Positions 34,989 through 43,178 are shown, counted from the first letter of the stretch. The stretch is 64,000 bases of DNA from NIOZ-UU35 sp964344175 (GCA_964344175.1 CAYFMI010000010.1:1-64000), one strand, 5' to 3'. Made by a program: numbers and translations. The notes: generated from the letters alone by a model not told the origin.

Positions 34989-35027
34989 TGTGATAGTTAT
35001 CTCAAAGTATTTGTGATGTTAGTAACA
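34989..35027. promoter_or_regulatory. Tandem CRP/FNR-like operators (sites D and D')
   Basis: TGTGA-N6-TCTCA at 34989-35004 and TGTGA-N6-TAACA at 35012-35027, each with one mismatch from TGTGA-N6-TCACA. Their centres are 23 bp apart. They lie upstream of the nonaheme/cytochrome b operon and just beyond the terminator of the collagen-like cytochrome gene. Confidence 0.55.
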
Positions 35028-35041
35028 AATTGTGGGTAAAA

Positions 35042-35074
35042 AACGCGGGCCGGGATCACTTCCCGGCCCGCGTT
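35042..35074 (-). terminator. Intrinsic terminator after collagen-like octaheme gene
   Basis: AACGCGGGCCGGGA (35042-35055) and TCCCGGCCCGCGTT (35061-35074) form a 14-bp perfect stem with a 5-nt loop. On the minus strand it is followed by TTTTTACCC. Confidence 0.88.
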
Positions 35075-35095
35075 GGAGCCTAAGCAGATATTCGA

Positions 35096-36364
35096 TTAGG
35101 GGGCGTCAGGGCGATCGTGATAGCCGTACGCTTTATCGATGAGTTCCTCATCGGTTTTCACGGAGGCCGATCCACCTTCAACATGACAACTGCGGCAGGC
35201 AAAGTCAAGTCCTAGTTGTGATAAAGCTTCCGAACCGTCTTCTGTGAACTGCCCAATTTGCGTGGGATCAATCGCCATCAGGTGTGTGCGGATGTCGCCG
35301 GTGAACATTTCGGCATTGCCAACTGCACTCTTGGTGACGCGGGGCATATGGCAGTCGATACATTCAGCCACTGCCGGGTGAACCTGAGAATCCTCGTAAG
35401 CGGTTTCTTGGAAATGGCAATTTTCGCAAGCTGTGCGGGTGGTAGGGGTACCTTCCTCAGCTTTGCGCAATTGCACAACCCCAGTATGAGGGTCGTGGCA
35501 GGTCACACAGTCGATGGTGATGTGCTTGCTCTGGAAGAGTTCTTCGTACTGTTCGTGGTGCTTGATGAAACCGCCGCTAGCATTAACGGCTTCAGGTGCT
35601 CCCCGTAAGTGGCATTCACCACACTGCGCAGAATCACGCACGATTTCCAGACCGACACCATATGGATCTTGAACGTGCAAGCTGCCGGGGCCGTGGCATT
35701 CTTCACATTGGATGCCACCTTCAGACCAAGTCCCGATTAAACCTGGAAGGTCATCCTGATTGCCCGTGGGTCTATATCCTGTAGTGTGGCATGAGCCGCA
35801 GTCGTAGGGCGTCTCTTCGCCAGGATGGTACCCGACCCAGCCAGCTTCGTTGCCAACAATAGGGTTAGCGAAGTTGTACTGGCTGACGTATTCGGTGTTT
35901 CCATCGCCGCGTGTGCCGGGTAGGCCGGTGATTATATAGCCTTCTTTGTCCACAAAACGGGCTTTCCAGTTATAACCGCCGATGACATAGAGAATGTCGT
36001 CCCAAGTGTATCCCTCAGGAACTTCGAGTACCTCGGTGAAGGGGTAAGCGGGAGGTTGACCATCCACAACAGGATTGAGCTTGTAGGGGTGGCCAGACAT
36101 CATAAAGACATCGTAGATTTCCTCATGACATCCTGCGCAAGTGGCTGATTTTACATATTCAGCACCAGCTGCCGAACCGGTTTCTCCGGCGGGACCTTCA
36201 GGCCCTTCGGGGCCTTCAGGGCCTGGGGGGCCTTGTGGCCCTTCGGGGCCGGCTGGCCCAGCGGGACCTGGGGGGCCTTCAGGCCCTTGTGGCCCGGCGC
36301 ATGCTGACAGCACCAGACTGGCAATCAGTAGGATGCCGAGGGCGAAAATTTGTTTTTTTTGCAT
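35096..36364 (-). CDS. Octaheme cytochrome lipoprotein with collagen-like Gly-X-Y stalk
   Basis: 422 residues. The signal peptide ends in the lipobox LVLSAC (C22 lipidated). Residues 24-62 are 13 uninterrupted Gly-X-Y triplets (GPQGPEGPPGPAGPAGPEG and so on), rich in GPE, GPP and GPA. Eight CXXCH motifs follow: CAGCH, CGSCH, CEECH, CGECH, CVTCH, CENCH, CIDCH and CRSCH. The central part (TTGYRPTG, IQCEECHGPGSLH) resembles cytochrome c554-like heme proteins. The stalk should form a trimeric triple helix that holds the heme heads away from the membrane, a plausible cell-surface electron outlet. ATG 36364 follows AAGGAG. Single-gene unit. Confidence 0.9.
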   Translation of the reverse strand: MQKKQIFALGILLIASLVLSACAGPQGPEGPPGPAGPAGPEGPQGPPGPEGPEGPEGPAGETGSAAGAEYVKSATCAGCHEEIYDVFMMSGHPYKLNPVVDGQPPAYPFTEVLEVPEGYTWDDILYVIGGYNWKARFVDKEGYIITGLPGTRGDGNTEYVSQYNFANPIVGNEAGWVGYHPGEETPYDCGSCHTTGYRPTGNQDDLPGLIGTWSEGGIQCEECHGPGSLHVQDPYGVGLEIVRDSAQCGECHLRGAPEAVNASGGFIKHHEQYEELFQSKHITIDCVTCHDPHTGVVQLRKAEEGTPTTRTACENCHFQETAYEDSQVHPAVAECIDCHMPRVTKSAVGNAEMFTGDIRTHLMAIDPTQIGQFTEDGSEALSQLGLDFACRSCHVEGGSASVKTDEELIDKAYGYHDRPDAP

Positions 36365-36490
36365 CAGTCATTCTCCTTAGTACAATACTCATTTTTGGGC
36401 TATGAACATATTCCATGCAATATTCTTGGGCCGTGTGCACCTCCTGAAAGAATCGGGTACAATTTATTTTTAAAATAAATGGGTCAAAAC

Positions 36491-36574
36491 TCCCAATTAA
36501 GATGTTTCTTGAGTAATAAGACCCAATTATTTGTTCAAAAAAGCACTTATATTGGGTATTTTAACCCAATATAA
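36491..36574. promoter_or_regulatory. Cluster of CCCAAT/ATTGGG half-sites with palindrome
   Basis: Between the divergent collagen-like cytochrome and the second sensor kinase, CCCAAT occurs at 36492, 36522 and 36565, and ATTGGG at 36551. The first two are 30 bp apart. The last two form the palindrome TTATATTGGGT/ACCCAATATAA (36547-36574). It may be an operator for the adjacent NarL-type regulator or the LysR/ArsR proteins. Confidence 0.4.
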
Positions 36575-36603
36575 ATCTGGATGTCAAGTAAGCTATTCAC
36601 ACA

Positions 36604-36619
36604 TGTGACAATCATCATT
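36604..36619. promoter_or_regulatory. Weak CRP/FNR-like site (site E)
   Basis: TGTGA-CAATCA-TCATT keeps the left half-site fully and three of five bases of the right one. It lies 8 bp before the GTG of the second sensor kinase, an unusual position for activation, so it may be fortuitous or repressing. Confidence 0.3.
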
Positions 36620-36627
36620 GTTTTCCC

Positions 36628-38184
36628 GTGAGGGTTGTTCGCGGAGTTGATCGAATGCTCGACGTAGGATTTCAGCCAAACATTATCCTGGTATATTTTT
36701 TTTACGGCTTAGCCTTCTTCAGTATGGGGTTAGCCATTACGTTTGAGTTTGGCCGTGCGCCGTTGCTGGCGGAAGCGCGTGTGTTACGGCCTCTGGCAGT
36801 TTTTGGCCTGCTGCATGGTATCCATGAGTGGTTGGAAATTTTCATCATTCTTCCCCAATGGTTTGAGGTTACTCTACCCGTTTATTGGGATTGGACACGG
36901 CTTTGGTTATTGGCAATCTCCTTTGCTTCCCTGGTGGCCTATGGTATTCAAGTTTTGCGCCCACCCAATCGGTTAGCTGCAATGGATGCCTGGATTGGAG
37001 CAGGGCTGTTGACGCTGTATGCTGCATTGATTGTATTGACCGGTGCAACCGTGTGGGGGAATTTCCCGGTTTGGATTGGACGGGCAGATGTCCTGGCACG
37101 TTATGTATTGGCAGTGCCAGGGGCTTTCTTGGCAGCGGCTGCTTTGTTCTTGCAGGCCTATCAGGCTCATTCCAGCCAGCGAGTTATCTTATCGAATAAT
37201 TTACGTTGGGCTGCAATCGGGTTTTCTTTATACGCAATTACCCAAATTTTCGTCCCAGCCTTTGATTTTTTCCCGGCCAATTTTATAAATGCAGGCTCAT
37301 TCGCCGCAGTGACTGGGATTCCAATACAACTTGTCAGAGCGGTGTTGGCCTTCATTATCACATCGAGTCTCATTCGGGCAACGCAAACCGTAGAAAGTGA
37401 GCGCCAGCGTCAATTAGAAGCTGCAAAGGAAGAGCGTTTGGAAGCGCTGGAAAGAGTGCAGGAAGAATTGGTCAAGCGCGAAGATTTGCGTCGAAAGCTA
37501 TTGCGGCATACGGTCATGGCCCAAGAAGAAGAACGTTCTCGTATTGCTCGAGAACTTCATGATGAACTGGCTCAAATCCTCACCGGCTTTACTCTTGAAT
37601 TGGCTACTCTCAAGAGTCTTAGTTCGGACAATATCGGATGCCAGGATGTCGTTGAACGGCTTCAAGACTTATGTCAGCAAATGTCGAATGGGATATATAC
37701 CCTGGTTCATGATCTACGTCCTGCCCAACTGGATGATCTTGGTTTGGTTCCGGCGGTACAGCACTTGATTGATGACGCGCAACGCCACATGAAACTGGCA
37801 GTCCAGTTAGAAGTGCTGGGAGGAAAACAGCGCCTCGATCATGTTGTGGAGACGGTGCTATTCCGGGTTATCCAAGAGGCATTGACGAACGTCGCTCGCC
37901 ACGCTCATGCCAATGCGGTTGCAATTTCACTCCACTACCAGCCTGCTCAGACAGTTTTGGTGGTGAGTGATGATGGTGTTGGTTTTCGACCGAAGATCCT
38001 GGCGAATCCACAAACTGGTTTTGGGATTGCAGGTATGCGCGAACGCGTGCGATCTGTTGGGGGGGGATTTCAACTGGATTCTGCACCCGGTCAGGGCACA
38101 CGTATTCAGGTGGAAATTCCACTTGAGGCTGATATAGTGAATGAGGAGAATGCCTATGAAAGCGATTCGTCTTTTGCTGGTTGA
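36628..38184 (+). CDS. NarX-like sensor histidine kinase with membrane N-terminus, copy 2
   Basis: 518 residues from GTG 36628; ATG 36655 is an alternative nine codons in. The membrane region matches the kinase at 24578 (VYFFYGLAFFSMGLA, LLHGIHEWLEIF). A coiled linker (residues about 255-300) leads to HisKA_3 (RSRIARELHDELAQ, phosphoacceptor H311) and an HATPase domain (VIQEALTNVARHAHA, SDDGVGF, GIAGMRERV). It overlaps the following NarL regulator. The two kinase-regulator pairs are paralogues, perhaps sensing different forms of one signal. Confidence 0.92.
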   Translation: MRVVRGVDRMLDVGFQPNIILVYFFYGLAFFSMGLAITFEFGRAPLLAEARVLRPLAVFGLLHGIHEWLEIFIILPQWFEVTLPVYWDWTRLWLLAISFASLVAYGIQVLRPPNRLAAMDAWIGAGLLTLYAALIVLTGATVWGNFPVWIGRADVLARYVLAVPGAFLAAAALFLQAYQAHSSQRVILSNNLRWAAIGFSLYAITQIFVPAFDFFPANFINAGSFAAVTGIPIQLVRAVLAFIITSSLIRATQTVESERQRQLEAAKEERLEALERVQEELVKREDLRRKLLRHTVMAQEEERSRIARELHDELAQILTGFTLELATLKSLSSDNIGCQDVVERLQDLCQQMSNGIYTLVHDLRPAQLDDLGLVPAVQHLIDDAQRHMKLAVQLEVLGGKQRLDHVVETVLFRVIQEALTNVARHAHANAVAISLHYQPAQTVLVVSDDGVGFRPKILANPQTGFGIAGMRERVRSVGGGFQLDSAPGQGTRIQVEIPLEADIVNEENAYESDSSFAG

Positions 38185-38848
38185 CGATCATGATGTTGTA
38201 CGGACAGGACTTAGTTCTTTCTTTAAAACCCATGATGGTATTGAAGTTGTGGGTGAGGCAAGAAATGGCTACGAAGCAATCGTACAGGCAAAAGCTCTCC
38301 AGCCCGACGTAATCGTTATGGACATTACCATGCCAGAAATGGATGGTCTGACAGCAACTCGAAAACTGGTTGAGCAATCTCAAGATTTTGCTGTGTTGGC
38401 TCTGACCGTGCATGAAGATAAGCAGTATTTCTTCGAAATGATGGCAGCCGGAGCTGCCGGTTACATCACCAAGCAAGCAGCGGCTGAAGAGTTGGTGGCC
38501 GCTATTCGTGCCATTCATGCAGGCAATATTTATTTACAACCTTCACTGGCGCGCTGGTTGTTAGAAGATTATAAGCGCCTTATTGAGCATGCCCCCCGCC
38601 GTCCAGATGATGAGTCTGTTGAAAGCGATGGGGGAATTCACCCAGATTTGAATGTTCTTAGTGAACGCGAACAGCAAGTTCTTGAAATGGTAGCCGATGG
38701 CTTGACCACGCCCAAAATCGCCGAACAGTTAGAAATAAGTCCGAAAACCGTTTCTCGTCATCGTGAGCGCATCATGAATAAATTAAATTTGCATTCGTCA
38801 ACAGAATTAGTAAAATTTGCTATCCGTACCGGCTTAATTGATATATAG
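38156..38848 (+). CDS. NarL/FixJ-family response regulator, copy 2
   Basis: 230 residues from ATG 38156, preceded by GAGGAG inside the kinase gene (29-bp overlap); the frame also opens at 38141 but without a ribosome site. The receiver domain has D10, D11, phosphoacceptor D56 (VIVMDITMP) and the K of YITKQAA. The LuxR-type HTH is LSEREQQVLEMVADGLTTPK. Closest relative in the window is the regulator at 26058. Confidence 0.95.
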   Translation: MKAIRLLLVDDHDVVRTGLSSFFKTHDGIEVVGEARNGYEAIVQAKALQPDVIVMDITMPEMDGLTATRKLVEQSQDFAVLALTVHEDKQYFFEMMAAGAAGYITKQAAAEELVAAIRAIHAGNIYLQPSLARWLLEDYKRLIEHAPRRPDDESVESDGGIHPDLNVLSEREQQVLEMVADGLTTPKIAEQLEISPKTVSRHRERIMNKLNLHSSTELVKFAIRTGLIDI

Positions 38849-39218
38849 TCTTCAGAGCGAGGCAGCCAGAGATCACCCATCCCCGAAGACCCTTTGGATG
38901 TTTGAAGAAGCTAGGTACGCGTATAGATGATAATGCCAGGGCTTGAATCCTGGGATGAAATTTGTGATAGGGGAATCAAAAAGATCTATCAAATTGGATA
39001 TAGATAGTCCGTAAAATTTTGGTACAATAGTCTGATATAACATAGAGAGTGCACATGTCCTATGGTTGTGTTGGTGATGCCAGGCAGGGATCAACCTGGG
39101 TTTGCTGTTCTCACACAATAACGAGATTAGGCGTTATGCGCTGACGATGGTGAAAGCCCTGTTTTCGGAGAAATTTTCGTAAAGCTTATAGTTGTAAATT
39201 CCATTGGAGGTAATTACC
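38849..39218. other. Intergenic region with putative promoter of the XRE-cupin gene
   Basis: 370 bp without a convincing gene. An extended -10 element, TGGTACAAT, lies at 39020-39028. That would give a 5' leader of about 185 nt before the GTG at 39219. Small hairpins such as CCAGG/CCTGG near 38938 are present, but I see no recognised riboswitch. Confidence 0.4.
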
Positions 39219-39884
39219 GTGGAACCATTTGATAAAGATGCCATTTCAGTTGATGTTGGTGTGCGGTTGCGTGATCTGAGAGAAGAGCGAAATCTATCGA
39301 TGCGCGCGCTGGCACGTATGAGCGGGCTTTCTGCTAATGCCCTCAGTATGATTGAGCGCGGTAAATCCTCCCCTTCGGTGAGTACACTGTATAAACTTGC
39401 AGAAGCGATGGAGGTGCCAATCACCTGCTTCTTCAGAACAGAAACTCCCCAGAACGATATTGTCTTCCGGAAAGCGAATTCGCGCACTCGTATTCCTTTT
39501 CATCGCGGCTTATGGGAGGGGTTGGGGGGTGAGAATTTCGCGGGTCATGTCGAACCCTTTATGTTGACTCTGGAAAGCGGCGCGAACAGTGGTCGTTTCC
39601 CGATGATCCATTCGGGGCATGAATTTGTGATGTGTTTGCGTGGTCAGCTTGAATATCAGGTGGAGAATCAATATTTTCTCCTCGAGCCGGGTGACACCTT
39701 ATTGTTCGCAGCAGAATTGAAACATCAGTGGCGCAACCCTGGGCAAACGGTCGCCAACGCTGTATTTGTCTTAGCGGGTTTCAAAGAGGGAGAAAGCCCC
39801 AGTGAATTTCATATTGTTTCTGGGTTATCAGATACAGATGGTGCGGTCATTGTCGATACAGATGACCTCATCGGCGAGGTTTGA
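39219..39884 (+). CDS. XRE-family regulator with C-terminal cupin domain
   Basis: About 221 residues. GGAGG at 39206-39210 points to the GTG at 39219 rather than the TTG at 39204. An XRE helix-turn-helix fills about 15-70 (RLRDLREERNLSMRALARMSGLS, ALSMIERGKSSPSVSTLYKLAEAM). A cupin_2 domain follows (HSGHEFVMCLRGQLEYQVENQ, LEPGDTLLFAAELKHQWRNPG). Regulators of this layout often bind small metabolites such as amines, sulfonates or polyols through the cupin. It is monocistronic and convergent with the sulfide operon. Confidence 0.92.
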   Translation: MEPFDKDAISVDVGVRLRDLREERNLSMRALARMSGLSANALSMIERGKSSPSVSTLYKLAEAMEVPITCFFRTETPQNDIVFRKANSRTRIPFHRGLWEGLGGENFAGHVEPFMLTLESGANSGRFPMIHSGHEFVMCLRGQLEYQVENQYFLLEPGDTLLFAAELKHQWRNPGQTVANAVFVLAGFKEGESPSEFHIVSGLSDTDGAVIVDTDDLIGEV

Positions 39885-39915
39885 TCCCTAATCAAAAGTA
39901 ATTCACAATGAAACA

Positions 39916-39939
39916 GGCCCGATGGTATATCACCGGGCC
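39916..39939. terminator. Hairpin between convergent XRE-cupin and DsrE genes
   Basis: GGCCCG and CGGGCC enclose a 12-nt partly self-complementary loop. TTATTTTG follows on the plus strand. Confidence 0.6.
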
Positions 39940-39962
39940 CGTTATTTTGTTTTGCGTAGGGT

Positions 39963-40466
39963 TTAGATAAATACGATCTGAGCGCCCTCGGTCATATCCA
40001 TGAAGTCGCCTGCAGTGACAATCCCCTGAACGCCATCCACAAAATCGTCCATGCTCTGGCCGAACATATCCACAGACATCTTGCAGGCGTAGAGATTAGC
40101 GCCTCCGTCGACAAGCATTTCCAGGTATTCATCCACCGGGGGAGCCTGCACTTCGGCAATTTTCTTCTTCATGAACCAAGAAGTGAAGGCAGTCATGCCG
40201 GGCAAGATACTGAGAATATTAGGGATACCCAAATTGCCGGTAGGCAATCCCATCAAGCTCATTTTCATGCTGGTCTTTGTGATGGGGGAAAGCTCAAGGC
40301 GTTTTTGGCGCTTTTTGTTGATGATGTCCATGCCCCAAAACGTAAAGAAAATGGTGACATCGATGCCATTGCCAAGCGCTGCCCATCCCATTACCAAAGC
40401 CGGGTAGGCCATGTCCAAATCGCCTTTGGAGCAGATAAACGCAATGTGTCGGTTTTCATTTGTCAT
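39963..40466 (-). CDS. DsrE/DsrF-like family protein
   Basis: 167 residues. It starts HIAFICSKGDLDMAYPALVMGWAALGNG and continues VTIFFTFWGMDII, typical of the DsrE/F/H-like (peroxiredoxin-like) family. Cys residues lie near the N-terminus (FICSKG) and in NLYACKMSVDMFG, the latter matching the usual active Cys. A hydrophobic central insertion (PNILSILPGMTAFTSWFM) suggests membrane contact. These proteins carry sulfane sulfur in sulfur oxidation or tRNA thiolation relays. It is the last gene of the SQR operon, after the TusE/DsrC-like gene. AAAGGA precedes the ATG. Confidence 0.88.
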   Translation of the reverse strand: MTNENRHIAFICSKGDLDMAYPALVMGWAALGNGIDVTIFFTFWGMDIINKKRQKRLELSPITKTSMKMSLMGLPTGNLGIPNILSILPGMTAFTSWFMKKKIAEVQAPPVDEYLEMLVDGGANLYACKMSVDMFGQSMDDFVDGVQGIVTAGDFMDMTEGAQIVFI

Positions 40467-40505
40467 GATTAATCCTTTTTTAGGTTTCTAATCGAAAGCC
40501 AGCGA

Positions 40506-40811
40506 CTAAACACAGCCTTCGGGTTTACCGAGACCAGAAATCTTGGCGACTTTCTTGGCTGGTCCTTTGGGGTAGAGTGCAAAAAGCGCTTTGGTGGAAA
40601 TGCCCGTGCCCTTAGTGATTTGACGCAGCGTTGGCGCGGCGCCGGTGCTTTCAGCATTATCGCGGCAGAATTCAATGACAGTCCAGTGATCGGGCGTTAA
40701 TTCGGCAATTCCTTCTCCCTGGGCAATTTCTGCAGCAATTTCTTTGCTCCACTGACTCGGATCGGTCATGAAGCCTTCCTCATTGAAATTGACAGTATCT
40801 AATATAGACAT
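40506..40811 (-). CDS. TusE/DsrC-family sulfur carrier, single C-terminal Cys
   Basis: 101 residues with the DsrC/TusE fold signature: DPSQWSKEIAAEIAQ, LTPDHWTVIEFCRD, and a C-terminal arm GPAKKVAKISGLGKPEGCV. The penultimate Cys is present. The second Cys of true DsrC, eleven residues earlier, is Ala here, so the trisulfide chemistry of dissimilatory DsrC is not possible. A TusE-like persulfide carrier or a regulator is more likely. AGAAGGAG precedes the ATG. It lies between DUF1641 and DsrE genes. Confidence 0.9.
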   Translation of the reverse strand: MSILDTVNFNEEGFMTDPSQWSKEIAAEIAQGEGIAELTPDHWTVIEFCRDNAESTGAAPTLRQITKGTGISTKALFALYPKGPAKKVAKISGLGKPEGCV

Positions 40812-40838
40812 GGGTTTACTCCTTCTGAAAGATGTGAA

Positions 40839-41519
40839 TTAGTTTTGCGTTGCAGATTGCTCATCCAACGCTTTGAGTAGATTGATAAGCCGGGCCATCC
40901 CGCGGCGAACTTTGGGGTTTCCAAGTTCCCGCAATAAAGCCCAGGTTGAGACTTTCTCAGATTCGGGCATTTCTTCTTGAATTGCGCCCACTGCGTTATT
41001 GGCAATTGCCATAATCTCAGGTTGTGTCATGCTGCGAACGGTGTTCAGGATGATGACGATATTGTCACCCAGGGCGCGGACATCATCTTCACTGAATTCG
41101 GTGGTGATGCGTTCGACAATTCGCCAGCCTTCACGGGCAAAATCGAAATACCCTTCACGTTCGAATTGATCTAATTGCTCAACGGCCACATTGAAGACTT
41201 GCTTGCCGAGTAATTCAACTTCATCAGTGATCCCCATCAAAGCCTCAACGCGATCCATCAATGCCAGCCACAAATGGGTGTTACGGATTACTCTTTTGAG
41301 TAGGAAGAAGAGATCTTCAACGGCAAATTCGGTGCCAATCTCTGCGAGTTCGTCGATGGTCAGTTTGATCATATGATTGACCATCGGGATGACATCATTT
41401 TTCAATTCTTCAAATTCTTGCAGTCGCCTTTGCTGAACCTCGGCATGTGAAGTCAGTGCGGCTACCTGCTCGGTGAGAGCGTCAACTTTTTGGTGGAGGA
41501 GGGCTAGATCATCTGCCAT
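40839..41519 (-). CDS. DUF1641 protein of SQR operon
   Basis: 226 residues from ATG 41519, supported by AAAGGAG; the longer frame from 41612 runs into the upstream gene. A predicted coiled coil (HQKVDALTEQVAALTSHAEVQQRRLQ written in part, about 7-40) precedes an alpha-helical DUF1641 region (DLFFLLKRVIRNTHLWLALM, NPKVRRGMARLINLLKAL). DUF1641 proteins are regularly encoded next to sulfide:quinone oxidoreductase-like flavoproteins. They may anchor or modulate them; no activity is established. It lies 11 bp after the SQR stop. Confidence 0.85.
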   Translation of the reverse strand: MADDLALLHQKVDALTEQVAALTSHAEVQQRRLQEFEELKNDVIPMVNHMIKLTIDELAEIGTEFAVEDLFFLLKRVIRNTHLWLALMDRVEALMGITDEVELLGKQVFNVAVEQLDQFEREGYFDFAREGWRIVERITTEFSEDDVRALGDNIVIILNTVRSMTQPEIMAIANNAVGAIQEEMPESEKVSTWALLRELGNPKVRRGMARLINLLKALDEQSATQN

Positions 41520-41530
41520 GATGCACTCCT

Positions 41531-42763
41531 TTAGGCCCACTTCCCGGCCATGGTCATCTGAGATTCGAAGGGCATTTCGCCACCCTTCAACAAGATGTTC
41601 CAATAAATCCAACGGAAGGCCATCTTGCCCCAGTGATTAGCAGCTGATTCTTTGAGCAGCGAGAAGGGCCCAAATCCGGGTAGGGGGAATTTCCCAGGCA
41701 ATGGTTCGACATCATAATTGAAATCGATTAAGATGCCTTTCTCGAAACCGGATTCGATATAGCAATTGGCATGCCCGTCAAATTTGGGTAGCGGTTGAAG
41801 GCCTTCCATGTGGCGAAGCATATTTTCGATGAGCACATCGAGCATAAAGTGCGCTACGGACCCGGCCTTGGAGGTTGGTGCATTGCCTGCATCGCCGATC
41901 ACCCAAACATTTTCCCATTTATCAGATTGCAATGTGTGCTTGTCAATGGGAACGTAATTGAGTTCATCCCCCATGCCGGAGCGATCAATCACCTCAGACC
42001 CCATGTTGGTAGGAATGGTAACTAGCAGATCGTAGTTGATTTCACGCTCATCCCAAGAGCTGATGACTTTTCGATTGTTATCAACTTCGCCGATATTGAA
42101 TTCAGGCTCAAGAATGATGTTCTTCTGATCGAGCATGTCACCTAAAATGGAAGATGCGCGCGGCTTTGTGAAAGCGCCATCCAATGGGGTGGCAAAAACA
42201 ATTTCGACATTGTCGCGAATGCCGCGTTCGTGGAAGAACCAATCGGCCAGGAACAAGAATTCCAGCGGTGCAACCGGGCACTTGATGGGCATCTCGGTGA
42301 TATTCAGCACCATGCGCCCGCCCTTCCAGAATTTCAAGAATCGACTCAAGGCGGTCGCGCCCTCGATGGTGTAGAAGTCGAAGCGATCCTCATGCCAGCC
42401 TTCATCGACCATGCCTTCAGTTTCTTCGGGGTGGATTTGGGTCCCCGTGGAGATCACCAAGTAATCGTAGTTGATCACTCGGCCCTCTTTGATCAGCTTG
42501 ACCCGATTTTTGTCGGGTTCGATGATTTCTACATCCGACAATATGAACTCGACATTATGTGGGATGAAATCTCGTTTAGGCTTAACCACATCTCCGGGGC
42601 TGTAGATGCCAAATGGAATGAAGAGGAACCCTGGTTGATAGTAGTGGGTTTCGTACTTATCAACGATGATGATACGCCATTCCGCAGGATCGAGTTCATG
42701 AGCCATTTTATTGGCAACCATTGTGCCACCAGTCCCAGCTCCGAGGATTAGTAGAGTTTTCAT
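41531..42763 (-). CDS. Sulfide:quinone oxidoreductase-like flavoprotein
   Basis: 410 residues from ATG 42763 (AGGAGA upstream). FAD-binding LILGAGTGGTMVANKM lies at the N-terminus, YLVISTGTQIHPEE at about 101-114, and a second FAD contact VWVIGDAGNAPTSKAGSVAHF at about 286-306 in overlapping parts. Two Cys, C162 (KCPVAP) and C334 (HANCYIES), sit where SQR enzymes hold the sulfur-bridging pair. The C-terminal amphipathic region should contact the membrane. SQR oxidises sulfide to sulfane sulfur and reduces quinone. The operon ArsR-SQR-DUF1641-TusE-DsrE then passes the sulfur on. Confidence 0.9.
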   Translation of the reverse strand: MKTLLILGAGTGGTMVANKMAHELDPAEWRIIIVDKYETHYYQPGFLFIPFGIYSPGDVVKPKRDFIPHNVEFILSDVEIIEPDKNRVKLIKEGRVINYDYLVISTGTQIHPEETEGMVDEGWHEDRFDFYTIEGATALSRFLKFWKGGRMVLNITEMPIKCPVAPLEFLFLADWFFHERGIRDNVEIVFATPLDGAFTKPRASSILGDMLDQKNIILEPEFNIGEVDNNRKVISSWDEREINYDLLVTIPTNMGSEVIDRSGMGDELNYVPIDKHTLQSDKWENVWVIGDAGNAPTSKAGSVAHFMLDVLIENMLRHMEGLQPLPKFDGHANCYIESGFEKGILIDFNYDVEPLPGKFPLPGFGPFSLLKESAANHWGKMAFRWIYWNILLKGGEMPFESQMTMAGKWA

Positions 42764-42794
42764 AGAAGTTTCTCCTGTATGTGTAAGAATGTAG

Positions 42795-43178
42795 TTATGC
42801 AGATAATTCTTGTTGGACGGTATCGGCAAGTTCGCTTTGATCGTGCAAGCGGCTTGCCAGCACAGCCCGGAGTAGATCTAATGCTTCGATGATGCGCGGG
42901 TCGGAAAGCGAATAATAAACCGATTGGCCATCGCGATTTGCGTTGACCATTTGGCGTTCTCGCAGAACTTTCAAGTGCCTCGAAACCGTAGGCTGGGGGA
43001 GTTCGATTGTCTCTGCGAGCTCACTGACATTGTGGGGGCGATCATGCAATGTATAAAGGATCAGTATGCGAGTGGAATCTGCCAACCCGCTACAGATTTG
43101 AGCGTGTAATTTATTGATCTCTGCCCGGAGTTCTTTCATGGTGGGGTCACTTTTCCCAATGGTTGATTCTATAAACAT
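42795..43178 (-). CDS. ArsR/SmtB-family transcriptional regulator, copy 2
   Basis: 127 residues, or about 114 if the internal Met at 43139 (MKELRAEINKLH) is used; the paralogue aligns best from there and neither start has a strong ribosome site. The winged HTH is VSELAETIELPQPTVSRHLKVLRER. A single Cys lies in AQICSGLAD, as in the first ArsR protein. It is first in the SQR operon, and an AT-rich palindromic stretch with ATACGCTTATACG lies directly upstream (43179-43194). It is a probable sulfide- or persulfide-responsive repressor, inferred from context. Confidence 0.9.
   Translation of the reverse strand: MFIESTIGKSDPTMKELRAEINKLHAQICSGLADSTRILILYTLHDRPHNVSELAETIELPQPTVSRHLKVLRERQMVNANRDGQSVYYSLSDPRIIEALDLLRAVLASRLHDQSELADTVQQELSA

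Noticed and set aside
36180..36300. CRISPR-like or tandem DNA repeat
   Set aside because: The repetitive GGGCCTTCAGG-type DNA is simply the coding sequence of Gly-X-Y collagen triplets in the cytochrome on the minus strand.
39056..39142. Short open frame in the 370-bp gap before the XRE-cupin gene
   Set aside because: About 28 codons with no ribosome site, no hydrophobic or domain pattern, and inside the presumed 5' leader of the next gene.
39963..42763. Dissimilatory sulfite reductase (Dsr) pathway
   Set aside because: There are DsrE-like and TusE/DsrC-like proteins, but no DsrAB, DsrMKJOP or DsrL in the window, and the DsrC-like protein lacks the second Cys.
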